Assembly (NCBI GenBank): GCA_938039195.1
Contig: CALHVK010000001.1
Coordinates: forward strand, 1 to 10,444
DNA length: 10,444 bases
Direction of reading: 5' to 3'
Origin: an uncultured Carnobacteriaceae bacterium
GTDB lineage: Bacteria > Bacillota > Bacilli > Lactobacillales > Aerococcaceae
Below, piece after piece: positions 1 to 5,316 of the stretch. The position numbers were made by a program, and so were the translations under genes. The notes below the pieces were generated by a model, which had not been told where the DNA came from, ran no database searches, and saw only the letters and a list, made by a program, of their open reading frames with translations. Every line of letters starts with the position of its first letter. Position 1 is the first letter of the stretch.

Positions 1-83
1 TTGATTATTACAACAACAAACGAATCAAAGTAAAATTAAAAGGACTTAGTCCTGTGCAATACAGAACTAAATCCTTTGCTTAA
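1..83 (+). CDS. IS3-family transposase OrfB, C-terminal end (partial)
   Basis: Reading from base 3, the plus strand encodes 26 residues and stops with TAA at 81-83. They include the stretch NNKRIKVKLKGLSPVQYR, which I recognise as the very C-terminal signature of IS3-family (IS150/IS3 group) DDE transposases, just after the integrase-core glutamate region. The frame is open to the left edge, so the catalytic core lies outside the window and intactness cannot be judged. The full protein would cut and rejoin the IS ends and is normally made as an OrfAB fusion by programmed frameshifting. It stops about 30 bp before the terminal repeat, the usual arrangement. This fragment is too short for a length-based gene finder and could be missed. 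Confidence 0.75.
   Translation, partial: DYYNNKRIKVKLKGLSPVQYRTKSFA
39..77. repeat. Long hairpin inside the IS end
   Basis: AAAGGACTTAGT (39-50) pairs with ACTAAATCCTTT (66-77) with one mismatch, and CTGT (52-55) pairs with ACAG (61-64) inside it. The hairpin lies within the last transposase codons. On the minus strand the stem is followed by a T-rich stretch (TTTTAATTTTACTTT), so it may act as a terminator shielding the element from transcription entering from the right. Confidence 0.5.
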
Positions 84-113
84 ATTAATCGTCTAACTTT
101 TTGGGGTCAGTAC

Positions 114-135
114 AAATTATCATATATGATAATTT
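114..135. repeat. 22-bp perfect palindrome abutting the IS end
   Basis: The half AAATTATCATA (114-124) is followed directly by its exact reverse complement (125-135), with no spacer. It begins at the base after the presumed IS terminus. It could be the target site of the IS or a protein-binding operator. The inner ATCATA/TATGAT core recurs in the palindrome upstream of the cell-wall-binding protein gene at 6591-6609. Confidence 0.5.
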
Positions 136-153
136 TCAGAATTTGGGCAAAAG

Positions 154-194
154 AAAAACTCTTAGGAACTACTTACTTATAGTTTCTAAGAGTT
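154..194 (-). terminator. Terminator of the DUF1189 gene
   Basis: Arms at 157-171 (AACTCTTAGGAACTA) and 180-194 (TAGTTTCTAAGAGTT) pair over 15 bp with one G-U or mismatch and an 8-nt loop. On the minus strand the hairpin is followed by TTTTTCTTTT. It begins a few bases after the stop codon of the minus-strand gene at 200-991. The plus-strand flank is also T-rich, so it may work in both directions. Confidence 0.8.
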
Positions 195-199
195 AATTT

Positions 200-991
200 T
201 TATTTGTTTTTATTTTGCTGATCGATGAATTCTCGCATTCCAAGGAGCCAGTTGAAGGTAGATGTTACTAGTAGGTACATAAACATCCCTACTCCTCCGC
301 CGATTCCTAACACGCCAATCACCATATAGATGGTTGCTGGTAGGAACATAGCAGCGATCGTTAATTGTTTCGATACGGTTGGATGCATTTGAATGTAGGC
401 TCTCATAAACAACGCCGTTAATAATCGTACGACGAAGCTGATGATAATCATTAAAATATAAACGACAATCGTATTATAAACAAAGCCGAATAACATAACA
501 CCGATAAATACCATCCACAATTTTGATTGGAACTCTTGAATAAACTGCTCTACATTTGATTTATTAAAGCCGTTTAAGCCTTCATAAGAAAATTTTGAGG
601 TATTAATGATGGTGTCTACAACAATATGGTCTTGTAAAATCCCGATGGATGGAATCCCTTGACTAGATTCAGACGTCACATCATTATCCGTTGACTTCCC
701 ACTAGGGTCGAAGACGATATTAAATACATCCGAACGGTAAACAAATCCCGTATTGTCTCCCGCCGACAACTTACCATCTTGAATCGAGAGTTCTGGAAAC
801 TGTTTAGCCACAATCTCTAGGTTCGTATTAATACTTCCTATATCTTTTCCGGCACGAATAAATCCAGGAATCGAAACAAGTAATACAAGTAGGAAAAAGA
901 TTCCTTTTATTTTCTTCAGTGGATTTTGTAAAATTGTCCAAATTTTATTTGGTTTTAAAATACTTAATTGTATAAAGTCTCTAATCGTCAT
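200..991 (-). CDS. DUF1189 family integral membrane protein
   Basis: A 263-residue membrane protein. Hydrophobic segments sit at about residues 28-48, 157-178, 179-198, 208-228 and 230-250. A polar, mostly extracytoplasmic domain (about 49-156) separates the first from the rest. This layout, plus the N-terminal MTIRDFIQLSILKP and the NxxLG-type C-terminus, matches what I know of the DUF1189 family, some of whose members are named after maltodextrin-utilisation proteins without proven function. The start ATG at 989-991 has a strong AGGAGG (997-1002) 5 nt upstream. It has its own promoter (1014-1042) and terminator (154-194), so it is a single-gene unit and need not share regulation with zwf. 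The reaction or partner is unknown and nothing nearby suggests a sugar transport system. The family call is from pattern memory, not a search. Confidence 0.75.
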   Translation of the reverse strand: MTIRDFIQLSILKPNKIWTILQNPLKKIKGIFFLLVLLVSIPGFIRAGKDIGSINTNLEIVAKQFPELSIQDGKLSAGDNTGFVYRSDVFNIVFDPSGKSTDNDVTSESSQGIPSIGILQDHIVVDTIINTSKFSYEGLNGFNKSNVEQFIQEFQSKLWMVFIGVMLFGFVYNTIVVYILMIIISFVVRLLTALFMRAYIQMHPTVSKQLTIAAMFLPATIYMVIGVLGIGGGVGMFMYLLVTSTFNWLLGMREFIDQQNKNK

Positions 992-1013
992 GTGCGCCTC
1001 CTATATAGAGAAC

Positions 1014-1042
1014 AGTTTACAGAAAAAGAGCAGGCTTTTCAA
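1014..1042 (-). promoter_or_regulatory. Promoter of the DUF1189 gene
   Basis: On the minus strand TTGAAA (1037-1042) and TAAACT (1014-1019) are separated by exactly 17 nt, giving 5/6 and 4/6 matches to the sigma-A consensus. The predicted start near 1007 leaves a leader of only about 16 nt holding the ribosome binding site. The folded element at 1057-1299 would therefore lie outside this transcript. Confidence 0.55.
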
Positions 1043-1056
1043 GAAAACGGAGTTGC

Positions 1057-1299
1057 GCGAAGGAAATGATTCATATAATCGGTAAAATAACGATTCCTAA
1101 AAATCCTTACGGATTTCTTTTTATAGTAGCGGTAACGTTACATCGGTTCGAGCCGTTCGTCTCTCACCTTCGAAGATTCAAACGCGGAGTACGGGTTATC
1201 TCCCTACTCCGCATAATTCTCTTTCGATGTTTTTCACGTTACTGCTACTATAAGAAATCCTCGGCTTTTTAGGAATTTCGTTTAAAACATTTCCTTCGC
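1057..1299. repeat. 243-bp self-complementary element (structured RNA or MITE-like repeat)
   Basis: Three nested inverted repeats close the element. The outer one is GCGAAGGAAATG (1057-1068) with its exact complement at 1288-1299. The middle one is ATTCCTAAAAA (1093-1103) with 1266-1276, exact over 11 bp, plus CC/GG. The inner one is about 24 bp, 1111-1137 with 1237-1260: GGATTTCT, a 3-nt bulge, TATAGTAGC, one G-U pair, then GTAACG. Inside are CATCG/CGATG (1141-1145/1225-1229), a GC-rich hairpin GCGGAGTA/TACTCCGC (1184-1191/1205-1212) with an inner GGG/CCC, and a short CGG...CCG loop at 1144-1155. I cannot match it to a known riboswitch, 6S, SRP or RNase P RNA. It fills most of the 389-bp gap between zwf and the DUF1189 gene. 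The transcribed strand is not clear, and a palindromic transposon-derived repeat is equally possible. Confidence 0.7.
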
Positions 1300-1340
1300 T
1301 TCTAATGGAGTGAATTTTATGTTTTCTTCACTTTAGAAAT

Positions 1341-1369
1341 AAAAAAGACTAGGTTTTCACCTAGTCTTT
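1341..1369 (-). terminator. Terminator of zwf
   Basis: A perfect 11-bp stem, AAAGACTAGGT (1344-1354) with ACCTAGTCTTT (1359-1369), has a 4-nt loop. On the minus strand it runs into TTTTTTATTT. It lies 12 nt after the zwf stop codon. Confidence 0.92.
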
Positions 1370-1380
1370 GCAATGTTTCA

Positions 1381-2841
1381 TTAGTCGCGGTCAACCCACT
1401 TGCGGCCATCGCGTTCAATTAAATCGTAACCTGATTGTGGACCTTTGCTTCCTGCAGCATAGTTAGGAAACTCAGCTGCAATTTCACTATCCCATGTTTG
1501 GCGAATACTGTCTACATATTTCCAAGAAGCCGCTACTTCTTCCCAATGCGTGAAGTTCGTCATATCGCCTTCGATACAGTCAAGAATTAAACGCTCATAC
1601 GCTTCTGGACTGCTCATCGCGAAGTTCTCATCAAAGATTTTCTCCAAGTGACTTGTTTGAAGCGCGATGGTATTTCCAACGGCTTTCGAATTAATCACAA
1701 AGCAGAAACCTTCACGAGGTGTAATATGAATCGAAATACGGTTTGATGGACAACCATCGATTCCACAGAATAATGGGGAGCTTGCTTCTTTAAAGACAAC
1801 ATCAATAATCGTTTCTTTTGAATGCAGACTCTTACCTGTTCGAACATAGAAAGGAACGCCTTCCCAACGTTCATTATCGATAAATACTTTACCAGCGACA
1901 TATGTTTCCATATTGGAATCATCAGCCACATTGGCATCTTCACGGTAACCAGGTTTTAAACCGTCTACAGAAGGGCCATATTGCCCACGTACGAAATTTT
2001 CGTTCACTTCTTCGGCTGTTGTATAAGGGCGAAGTTGTTCTAACACTTTAATCTTGTTTTTACGAACATCTCCAAATGAAACGGGTGGTTCCATCGCTAC
2101 TAGAGCAAGAATTTGTAAAACATGGTTTTGGACCATATCCCGTAATGCACCACTTGTATCGTAGTAACCCCCACGTTCTTCAACACTCACTTGTTCTAAA
2201 AGCGAAATTTGAATATGGTCGATATTCTCTTTATTCCATAACGCTTCAAATACACGGTTGGCAAAACGTACCGCAGAAATGTTTTGAATCATTTCTTTCC
2301 CTAAGTAGTGATCGATACGATAGATTTGTTTTTCTTCGAATGATTGACGAAGTTGATTGTTTAATTCTTCTGCAGATGCGTAATCTTTCCCGAATGGTTT
2401 CTCGATAATAAGTCGGTTATAGCCTTTTTCAGTAATTAAGCCTTCTGCTTTTAAATGTTCTGTAATCGTTCCAAAGAAAGTTGGTGCCATGGCTAAATAG
2501 AAGACACGATTACCTTCGATTTGATACTTCGCATCTAATTTCTCTGAAAGTTCTTTTAATACGACATAATGATGTGTGTCAGTAACGTTATGAGGTTGAT
2601 AATAGAAATGAGAAAGGAATTGGTTTAATTCTTCTTCCGATTTCACTAATGACTGAACAGATTGTTTGATAACATCTCTGAAATACTCATCAGTCCACTC
2701 TCTACGTGCTGTCCCAATCACTGCAAAATGATTTTTGATAAATCCTTTTTGGAATAAACGGAATAACGCTGGATAAAGCTTACGGTGAGCTAAATCGCCT
2801 GTTGCTCCAAACAGTGTAATGAGTACATGTTGTTCGCGCAT
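1381..2841 (-). CDS. zwf: Glucose-6-phosphate 1-dehydrogenase
   Basis: A 486-residue cytoplasmic enzyme that oxidises glucose-6-phosphate to 6-phosphogluconolactone with NAD(P)+, the entry step of the oxidative pentose phosphate pathway. Visible motifs are the nucleotide-binding GATGDLA (12-18), EKPFG (147-151), the substrate-binding RIDHYLGKE (175-183, with D177 and H178), and NH at 239-240, where H240 falls at the catalytic-base position of the Leuconostoc enzyme. Length is typical. The frame stays open upstream to a TTG at 2890-2892. I chose the ATG at 2839-2841 because AAGGAGG (2849-2855) lies 7 nt upstream and the protein then starts MREQHVLITLFGATGD, as expected for the family. It has its own promoter (2910-2938) and terminator. 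The partner gene gnd lies 3.9 kb upstream in the same orientation; the 6-phosphogluconolactonase gene is not in the window. Confidence 0.96.
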   Translation of the reverse strand: MREQHVLITLFGATGDLAHRKLYPALFRLFQKGFIKNHFAVIGTARREWTDEYFRDVIKQSVQSLVKSEEELNQFLSHFYYQPHNVTDTHHYVVLKELSEKLDAKYQIEGNRVFYLAMAPTFFGTITEHLKAEGLITEKGYNRLIIEKPFGKDYASAEELNNQLRQSFEEKQIYRIDHYLGKEMIQNISAVRFANRVFEALWNKENIDHIQISLLEQVSVEERGGYYDTSGALRDMVQNHVLQILALVAMEPPVSFGDVRKNKIKVLEQLRPYTTAEEVNENFVRGQYGPSVDGLKPGYREDANVADDSNMETYVAGKVFIDNERWEGVPFYVRTGKSLHSKETIIDVVFKEASSPLFCGIDGCPSNRISIHITPREGFCFVINSKAVGNTIALQTSHLEKIFDENFAMSSPEAYERLILDCIEGDMTNFTHWEEVAASWKYVDSIRQTWDSEIAAEFPNYAAGSKGPQSGYDLIERDGRKWVDRD

Positions 2842-2848
2842 GAGTTGT

Positions 2849-2855
2849 CCTCCTT
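2849..2855 (-). promoter_or_regulatory. Ribosome binding site that fixes the zwf start
   Basis: AAGGAGG on the minus strand lies 7 nt before the ATG at 2839-2841. The longer reading frame from 2892 has no comparable site, so the first 17 codons of that frame are probably untranslated. Confidence 0.85.
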
Positions 2856-2909
2856 GAATAAAATATGCAAGTCCATAGGCCTGCCTTAACAATAAATAAC
2901 TACCTTTCT

Positions 2910-2938
2910 AGTGTAAGTTATAAGTGTAGAAATGTAAA
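2910..2938 (-). promoter_or_regulatory. Probable zwf promoter
   Basis: On the minus strand TTTACA (2933-2938) and TACACT (2910-2915) are separated by 17 nt. It sits just downstream of the kinase terminator (2942-2973) and about 70 nt before the zwf start, so zwf is likely transcribed separately from the two-component genes. The -10 box matches the consensus in only 4 of 6 positions. Confidence 0.45.
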
Positions 2939-2941
2939 CTA

Positions 2942-2973
2942 TAAAACGCTCCTCTTCAAAAGAAAAGGAGCGT
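2942..2973 (-). terminator. Terminator of the response regulator/kinase operon
   Basis: ACGCTCCT (2946-2953) pairs perfectly with AGGAGCGT (2966-2973) around a 12-nt loop, and the minus strand continues TTTTAT. It starts 6 nt after the kinase stop codon. The opposite flank is also T-rich. Confidence 0.85.
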
Positions 2974-2979
2974 CTTATT

Positions 2980-4425
2980 TTAATTTATTGGTAGTTTTAC
3001 TTTGAACAAGGACCCTTGATTCAATCTAGAAGTCACGCTTATCTTCCCGTTATACCCTTCAATCAATTCTTTCGCAATGGATAATCCTAATCCATTCCCA
3101 CCGCGTTCTCTTGAACGAGCTTTATCTACACGATAGAAACGTGAAAAGACTTTTTTCTTATCTTCTTCACTTAACCCCATCCCAAAATCTTGAATTCCGA
3201 TTTCGACCGCTTCAGTGGTTGGTGAAAGACTGACAATAATTTCTTTGCGGTTTGTTGAGTACTTCACCGCATTATCCAGCAGGATAATAATGACTTGCTC
3301 AAAATGATTGCGATAAATTGGAGAAATAATTTCCTTCTTGGTATCAATATCAGCAATAAAAGTAAAATCTGGATAAAGCACCTTGAAATTCGTCACAATT
3401 TGTTCTAATGTCGCTACGACTTCAGTAGTTGCATCTTTATACTGTTCTCTTACTTGCGGTGCACGAGATAAGTCAAGCATCTCTTGTACTAATGTCTTCA
3501 TGCGCTGAATCTCTGATAAAGAAGCCGTGAGCGATTCTTCCAACACTTCTGGGTCATCTTTTCCCCAACGGTTTAAAAGCTTCAGGTGGCCTTCTACAAT
3601 GGCTACAGGCGTTCTCAATTCATGCGATACATCTTCTACGAAATGTTTTTGTTGCGCAATATAGAAACTAATCTTATCTAGCAACTCGTTAAATTGTTGA
3701 GAAACAATCGCAAACTCATCATTCTTCTTCGGAACAATGAGACGTTTGGTTTCAATATTTTCCTCGTTAATAGACGCAATAATATCGTGAATTTCTTCAA
3801 TTGGTTTTGATATGAGTCGCGAAATGAAATAAGCGAGTCCAATCGAGACAATTCCTTCCATCACAATCAATTGAAAAAATAAGAAACGTAATTGTTTTTT
3901 CAACTCTACAAGTTTTGCCATACGATTGGTCACTTGCAGATGTCCAATTAACACACGAGTATTTCTAGATAAAATTGGCATCATGACCTGTACACTTTCC
4001 TCGCCTGTAGACAGTGTCACGAATTGTGTTTCTAATTTACCCGACACTTGTGGGGTGTCTTGCCATTTTTGTGTCTGGAATAACAGCTCTCTACTGGTGT
4101 CAAAGACGCGAATATTCACTTCTTCATTCATCGGATATAAACTACTATTCTTCTTATAAACTAGATTTTGATCTAATTCATATTGTTCTGCCTTATTTAA
4201 AACTGCTAGAATATCCTCTGTCGTCAACTTTTCAGTTTTTACAGAGAGTAAATCTGCTACAACTTGCGCATACACCACTGTCTGATTTTTCTCATTTTCT
4301 CGCAGTCCGATTATTTGTCCTTCAATTAAAATAGCAGTCAAAACAGCTAATAAGCCAAAAATGGTGGCTGACATCACCCACCACCATTTTTTCGCTACTG
4401 ACTTATGTTGATTTTGATCATTCAT
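2980..4425 (-). CDS. Two-component sensor histidine kinase (ArlS-like)
   Basis: A 481-residue membrane histidine kinase of the OmpR-partner class. Transmembrane helices at about 14-36 and 180-203 enclose an extracytoplasmic sensor of about 140 residues. A HAMP linker (about 204-256) follows. The dimerisation domain carries the phospho-acceptor in DVSHELRTP (H268). The ATP-binding domain shows LLDNAVKYS (N385), DFGMG (413-417), the FSRFYRVD F-box (428-434) and GNGLGLSIAKE (from 443). All key residues are present, so it should be active. The start ATG (4423-4425) is 10 nt after the regulator stop, and its TGAGGAG ribosome site includes that TGA, so translation of the two is probably coupled. 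The domain order resembles ArlS/CsrS-type kinases of Firmicutes. The signal is unknown and the sensor shows no recognised ligand fold. Confidence 0.93.
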   Translation of the reverse strand: MNDQNQHKSVAKKWWWVMSATIFGLLAVLTAILIEGQIIGLRENEKNQTVVYAQVVADLLSVKTEKLTTEDILAVLNKAEQYELDQNLVYKKNSSLYPMNEEVNIRVFDTSRELLFQTQKWQDTPQVSGKLETQFVTLSTGEESVQVMMPILSRNTRVLIGHLQVTNRMAKLVELKKQLRFLFFQLIVMEGIVSIGLAYFISRLISKPIEEIHDIIASINEENIETKRLIVPKKNDEFAIVSQQFNELLDKISFYIAQQKHFVEDVSHELRTPVAIVEGHLKLLNRWGKDDPEVLEESLTASLSEIQRMKTLVQEMLDLSRAPQVREQYKDATTEVVATLEQIVTNFKVLYPDFTFIADIDTKKEIISPIYRNHFEQVIIILLDNAVKYSTNRKEIIVSLSPTTEAVEIGIQDFGMGLSEEDKKKVFSRFYRVDKARSRERGGNGLGLSIAKELIEGYNGKISVTSRLNQGSLFKVKLPIN

Positions 4426-4435
4426 ATGTAGCTCC

Positions 4436-5131
4436 TCAGCTTCTCATGACATAACCTGTTCCACGAACGGTTTGGATATAACTTTCTCTTCCTGGAATGT
4501 CGATTTTATTACGGATATAACGAACATACACGTCAATCACATTTGTCTCGACCTCGTTCTTATAACCCCAAACTTCTTTTAATAACACTTCACGTGAAAG
4601 GACGATATCAATATTTTCCATGAGTAATAAAAGTAATTCATACTCCTTCTTCGTTAAATCAATGACTTCTCCCGCACGACGAACAACACGGTTTTCCACT
4701 TCAATCACAAGATCGCGATACTCCACTCTTGTTTGTTTCACAACACGAGATTGTTCTTCCATTTGTAGACGTCTAAAGAGCGCACGAAGTCTTGCTAGAA
4801 TTTCTTCGATTTCAAAAGGCTTCACGACATAGTCATCTGCCCCTTGATCGAGACCTGCAACACGGTCCATCACTGAATCGCGTGCCGTCATAATGATGAC
4901 TGGTGTTTGTTTGACTTGACGAAGACGACGAACGACTTCTAATCCATTCATTTCTGGTAACATTAAATCTAATAAAATAGCATCCCAATGCTCATCAATG
5001 GCTGCTTGTAATCCGCTACGGCCATCTGCACATACTTTTGTCTCATAGCCTTCATGCTTTAATTCTAATTCCACAAAACGACTTAAATTCTTTTCATCTT
5101 CAATAATTAAAATACGTTGATTCGCTGGCAT
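4436..5131 (-). CDS. OmpR-family DNA-binding response regulator (ArlR-like)
   Basis: A 231-residue regulator. The receiver domain (about 5-118) has the acidic pair E11-D12, phospho-acceptor D55 in LLDLMLPEMNG, T82 and K104 in VKPF. A winged-helix Trans_reg_C domain (about 133-228) ends in the usual TVRGTGYVM. Phosphorylation by the kinase encoded just downstream would drive dimerisation and promoter binding. The frame is open to an ATG at 5171-5173, but I use the ATG at 5129-5131. It has AAGGGAG (5139-5145) 7 nt upstream, gives the expected length, and the upstream ATG lies inside the predicted -10 box. Which genes it controls is not visible. In streptococci an OmpR-type regulator (RitR) sits next to gnd, and here gnd is the second gene upstream. 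Confidence 0.94.
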   Translation of the reverse strand: MPANQRILIIEDEKNLSRFVELELKHEGYETKVCADGRSGLQAAIDEHWDAILLDLMLPEMNGLEVVRRLRQVKQTPVIIMTARDSVMDRVAGLDQGADDYVVKPFEIEEILARLRALFRRLQMEEQSRVVKQTRVEYRDLVIEVENRVVRRAGEVIDLTKKEYELLLLLMENIDIVLSREVLLKEVWGYKNEVETNVIDVYVRYIRNKIDIPGRESYIQTVRGTGYVMRS

Positions 5132-5138
5132 TTGGAAA

Positions 5139-5145
5139 CTCCCTT
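5139..5145 (-). promoter_or_regulatory. Ribosome binding site that fixes the regulator start
   Basis: AAGGGAG on the minus strand lies 7 nt before the ATG at 5129-5131. No such site precedes the in-frame ATG at 5171-5173. Confidence 0.75.
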
Positions 5146-5168
5146 CTCTATTCTTCCCTAACAGATTT

Positions 5169-5177
5169 ATCATACCA
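5169..5177 (-). promoter_or_regulatory. Extended -10 promoter of the two-component operon
   Basis: On the minus strand TGGTATGAT (5177 down to 5169) gives the TGn extension plus a 5/6 -10 box. No good -35 box is seen, which is tolerated by extended -10 promoters. Start near 5162 leaves a leader of about 30 nt with the ribosome site in it. Confidence 0.5.
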
Positions 5178-5267
5178 TATTCATAAGTTTCTTAACAGAA
5201 TTTAATGAAATTTCCGCTTATTTTATAATGAAAATTAACTTATAAGTAAATTTTCAAATTGAATAAT

Positions 5268-5298
5268 AAAAAAGACTAAACCGTCTAGCAGTTTAGTC
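5268..5298 (-). terminator. Terminator of the cell-wall-binding protein gene
   Basis: GACTAAAC (5274-5281) pairs perfectly with GTTTAGTC (5291-5298) around a 9-nt loop. The minus strand continues TTTTTTATTATT. It lies about 20 nt after the stop codon at 5317-5319. Confidence 0.9.
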
Positions 5299-5316
5299 CT
5301 TTAAACTATTTTTATA

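Larger units (their letters stand above)
1..113 (+). mobile_element. Right end of an IS3-family insertion sequence (partial)
   Basis: The plus strand reads as the C-terminus of an IS3-family OrfB transposase, followed by a short non-coding tail ending ...TTTTTGGGGTCAGTACA at 113. Read inward on the minus strand this terminus begins TGTACTGACCCC and continues into an A-run, the TG-type terminal inverted repeat style of many IS3-family elements in Lactobacillales. The left end lies outside the window, so neither the matching inverted repeat nor a target duplication can be checked. The boundary at 113 is inferred from the CA dinucleotide and the change in character after it. Confidence 0.72.

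Noticed and set aside
114..135. Fur/PerR/Zur-type operator
   Set aside because: The half-sites are in the opposite arrangement to the TGATAAT-N-ATTATCA type consensus and no metal-related gene is nearby.
1144..1160. GGTTCGAGCC resembling a tRNA T-arm
   Set aside because: No 5-bp T stem, acceptor stem or anticodon arm can be drawn around it.
1066..1272. 68-codon plus-strand reading frame inside the 992-1380 gap
   Set aside because: It lies wholly within the self-complementary element, has no ribosome binding site, and its sequence is constrained by base pairing; the product looks like no known protein.
992..1300. Riboswitch controlling the DUF1189 gene
   Set aside because: A good promoter at 1014-1042 lies downstream of the folded region, so the region is not in the main transcript leader; none of the known aptamer signatures I can recall is present. 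Not fully excluded if read-through occurs.
2076..2408. Plus-strand frames antisense to zwf, the kinase, the regulator and gnd (also 3926-4334, 4620-4832, 6695-7024) and a second minus-strand frame at 1695-1943
   Set aside because: They overlap well-identified genes in other frames, lack ribosome sites and give no recognisable protein.
2842..2892. 17-residue N-terminal extension of zwf from a TTG
   Set aside because: The ribosome site AAGGAGG is inside this stretch and serves the ATG at 2839-2841; the extension is not part of the family.
5132..5173. 14-residue N-terminal extension of the response regulator
   Set aside because: The upstream ATG is part of the predicted -10 box and has no ribosome site, whereas the internal ATG does.
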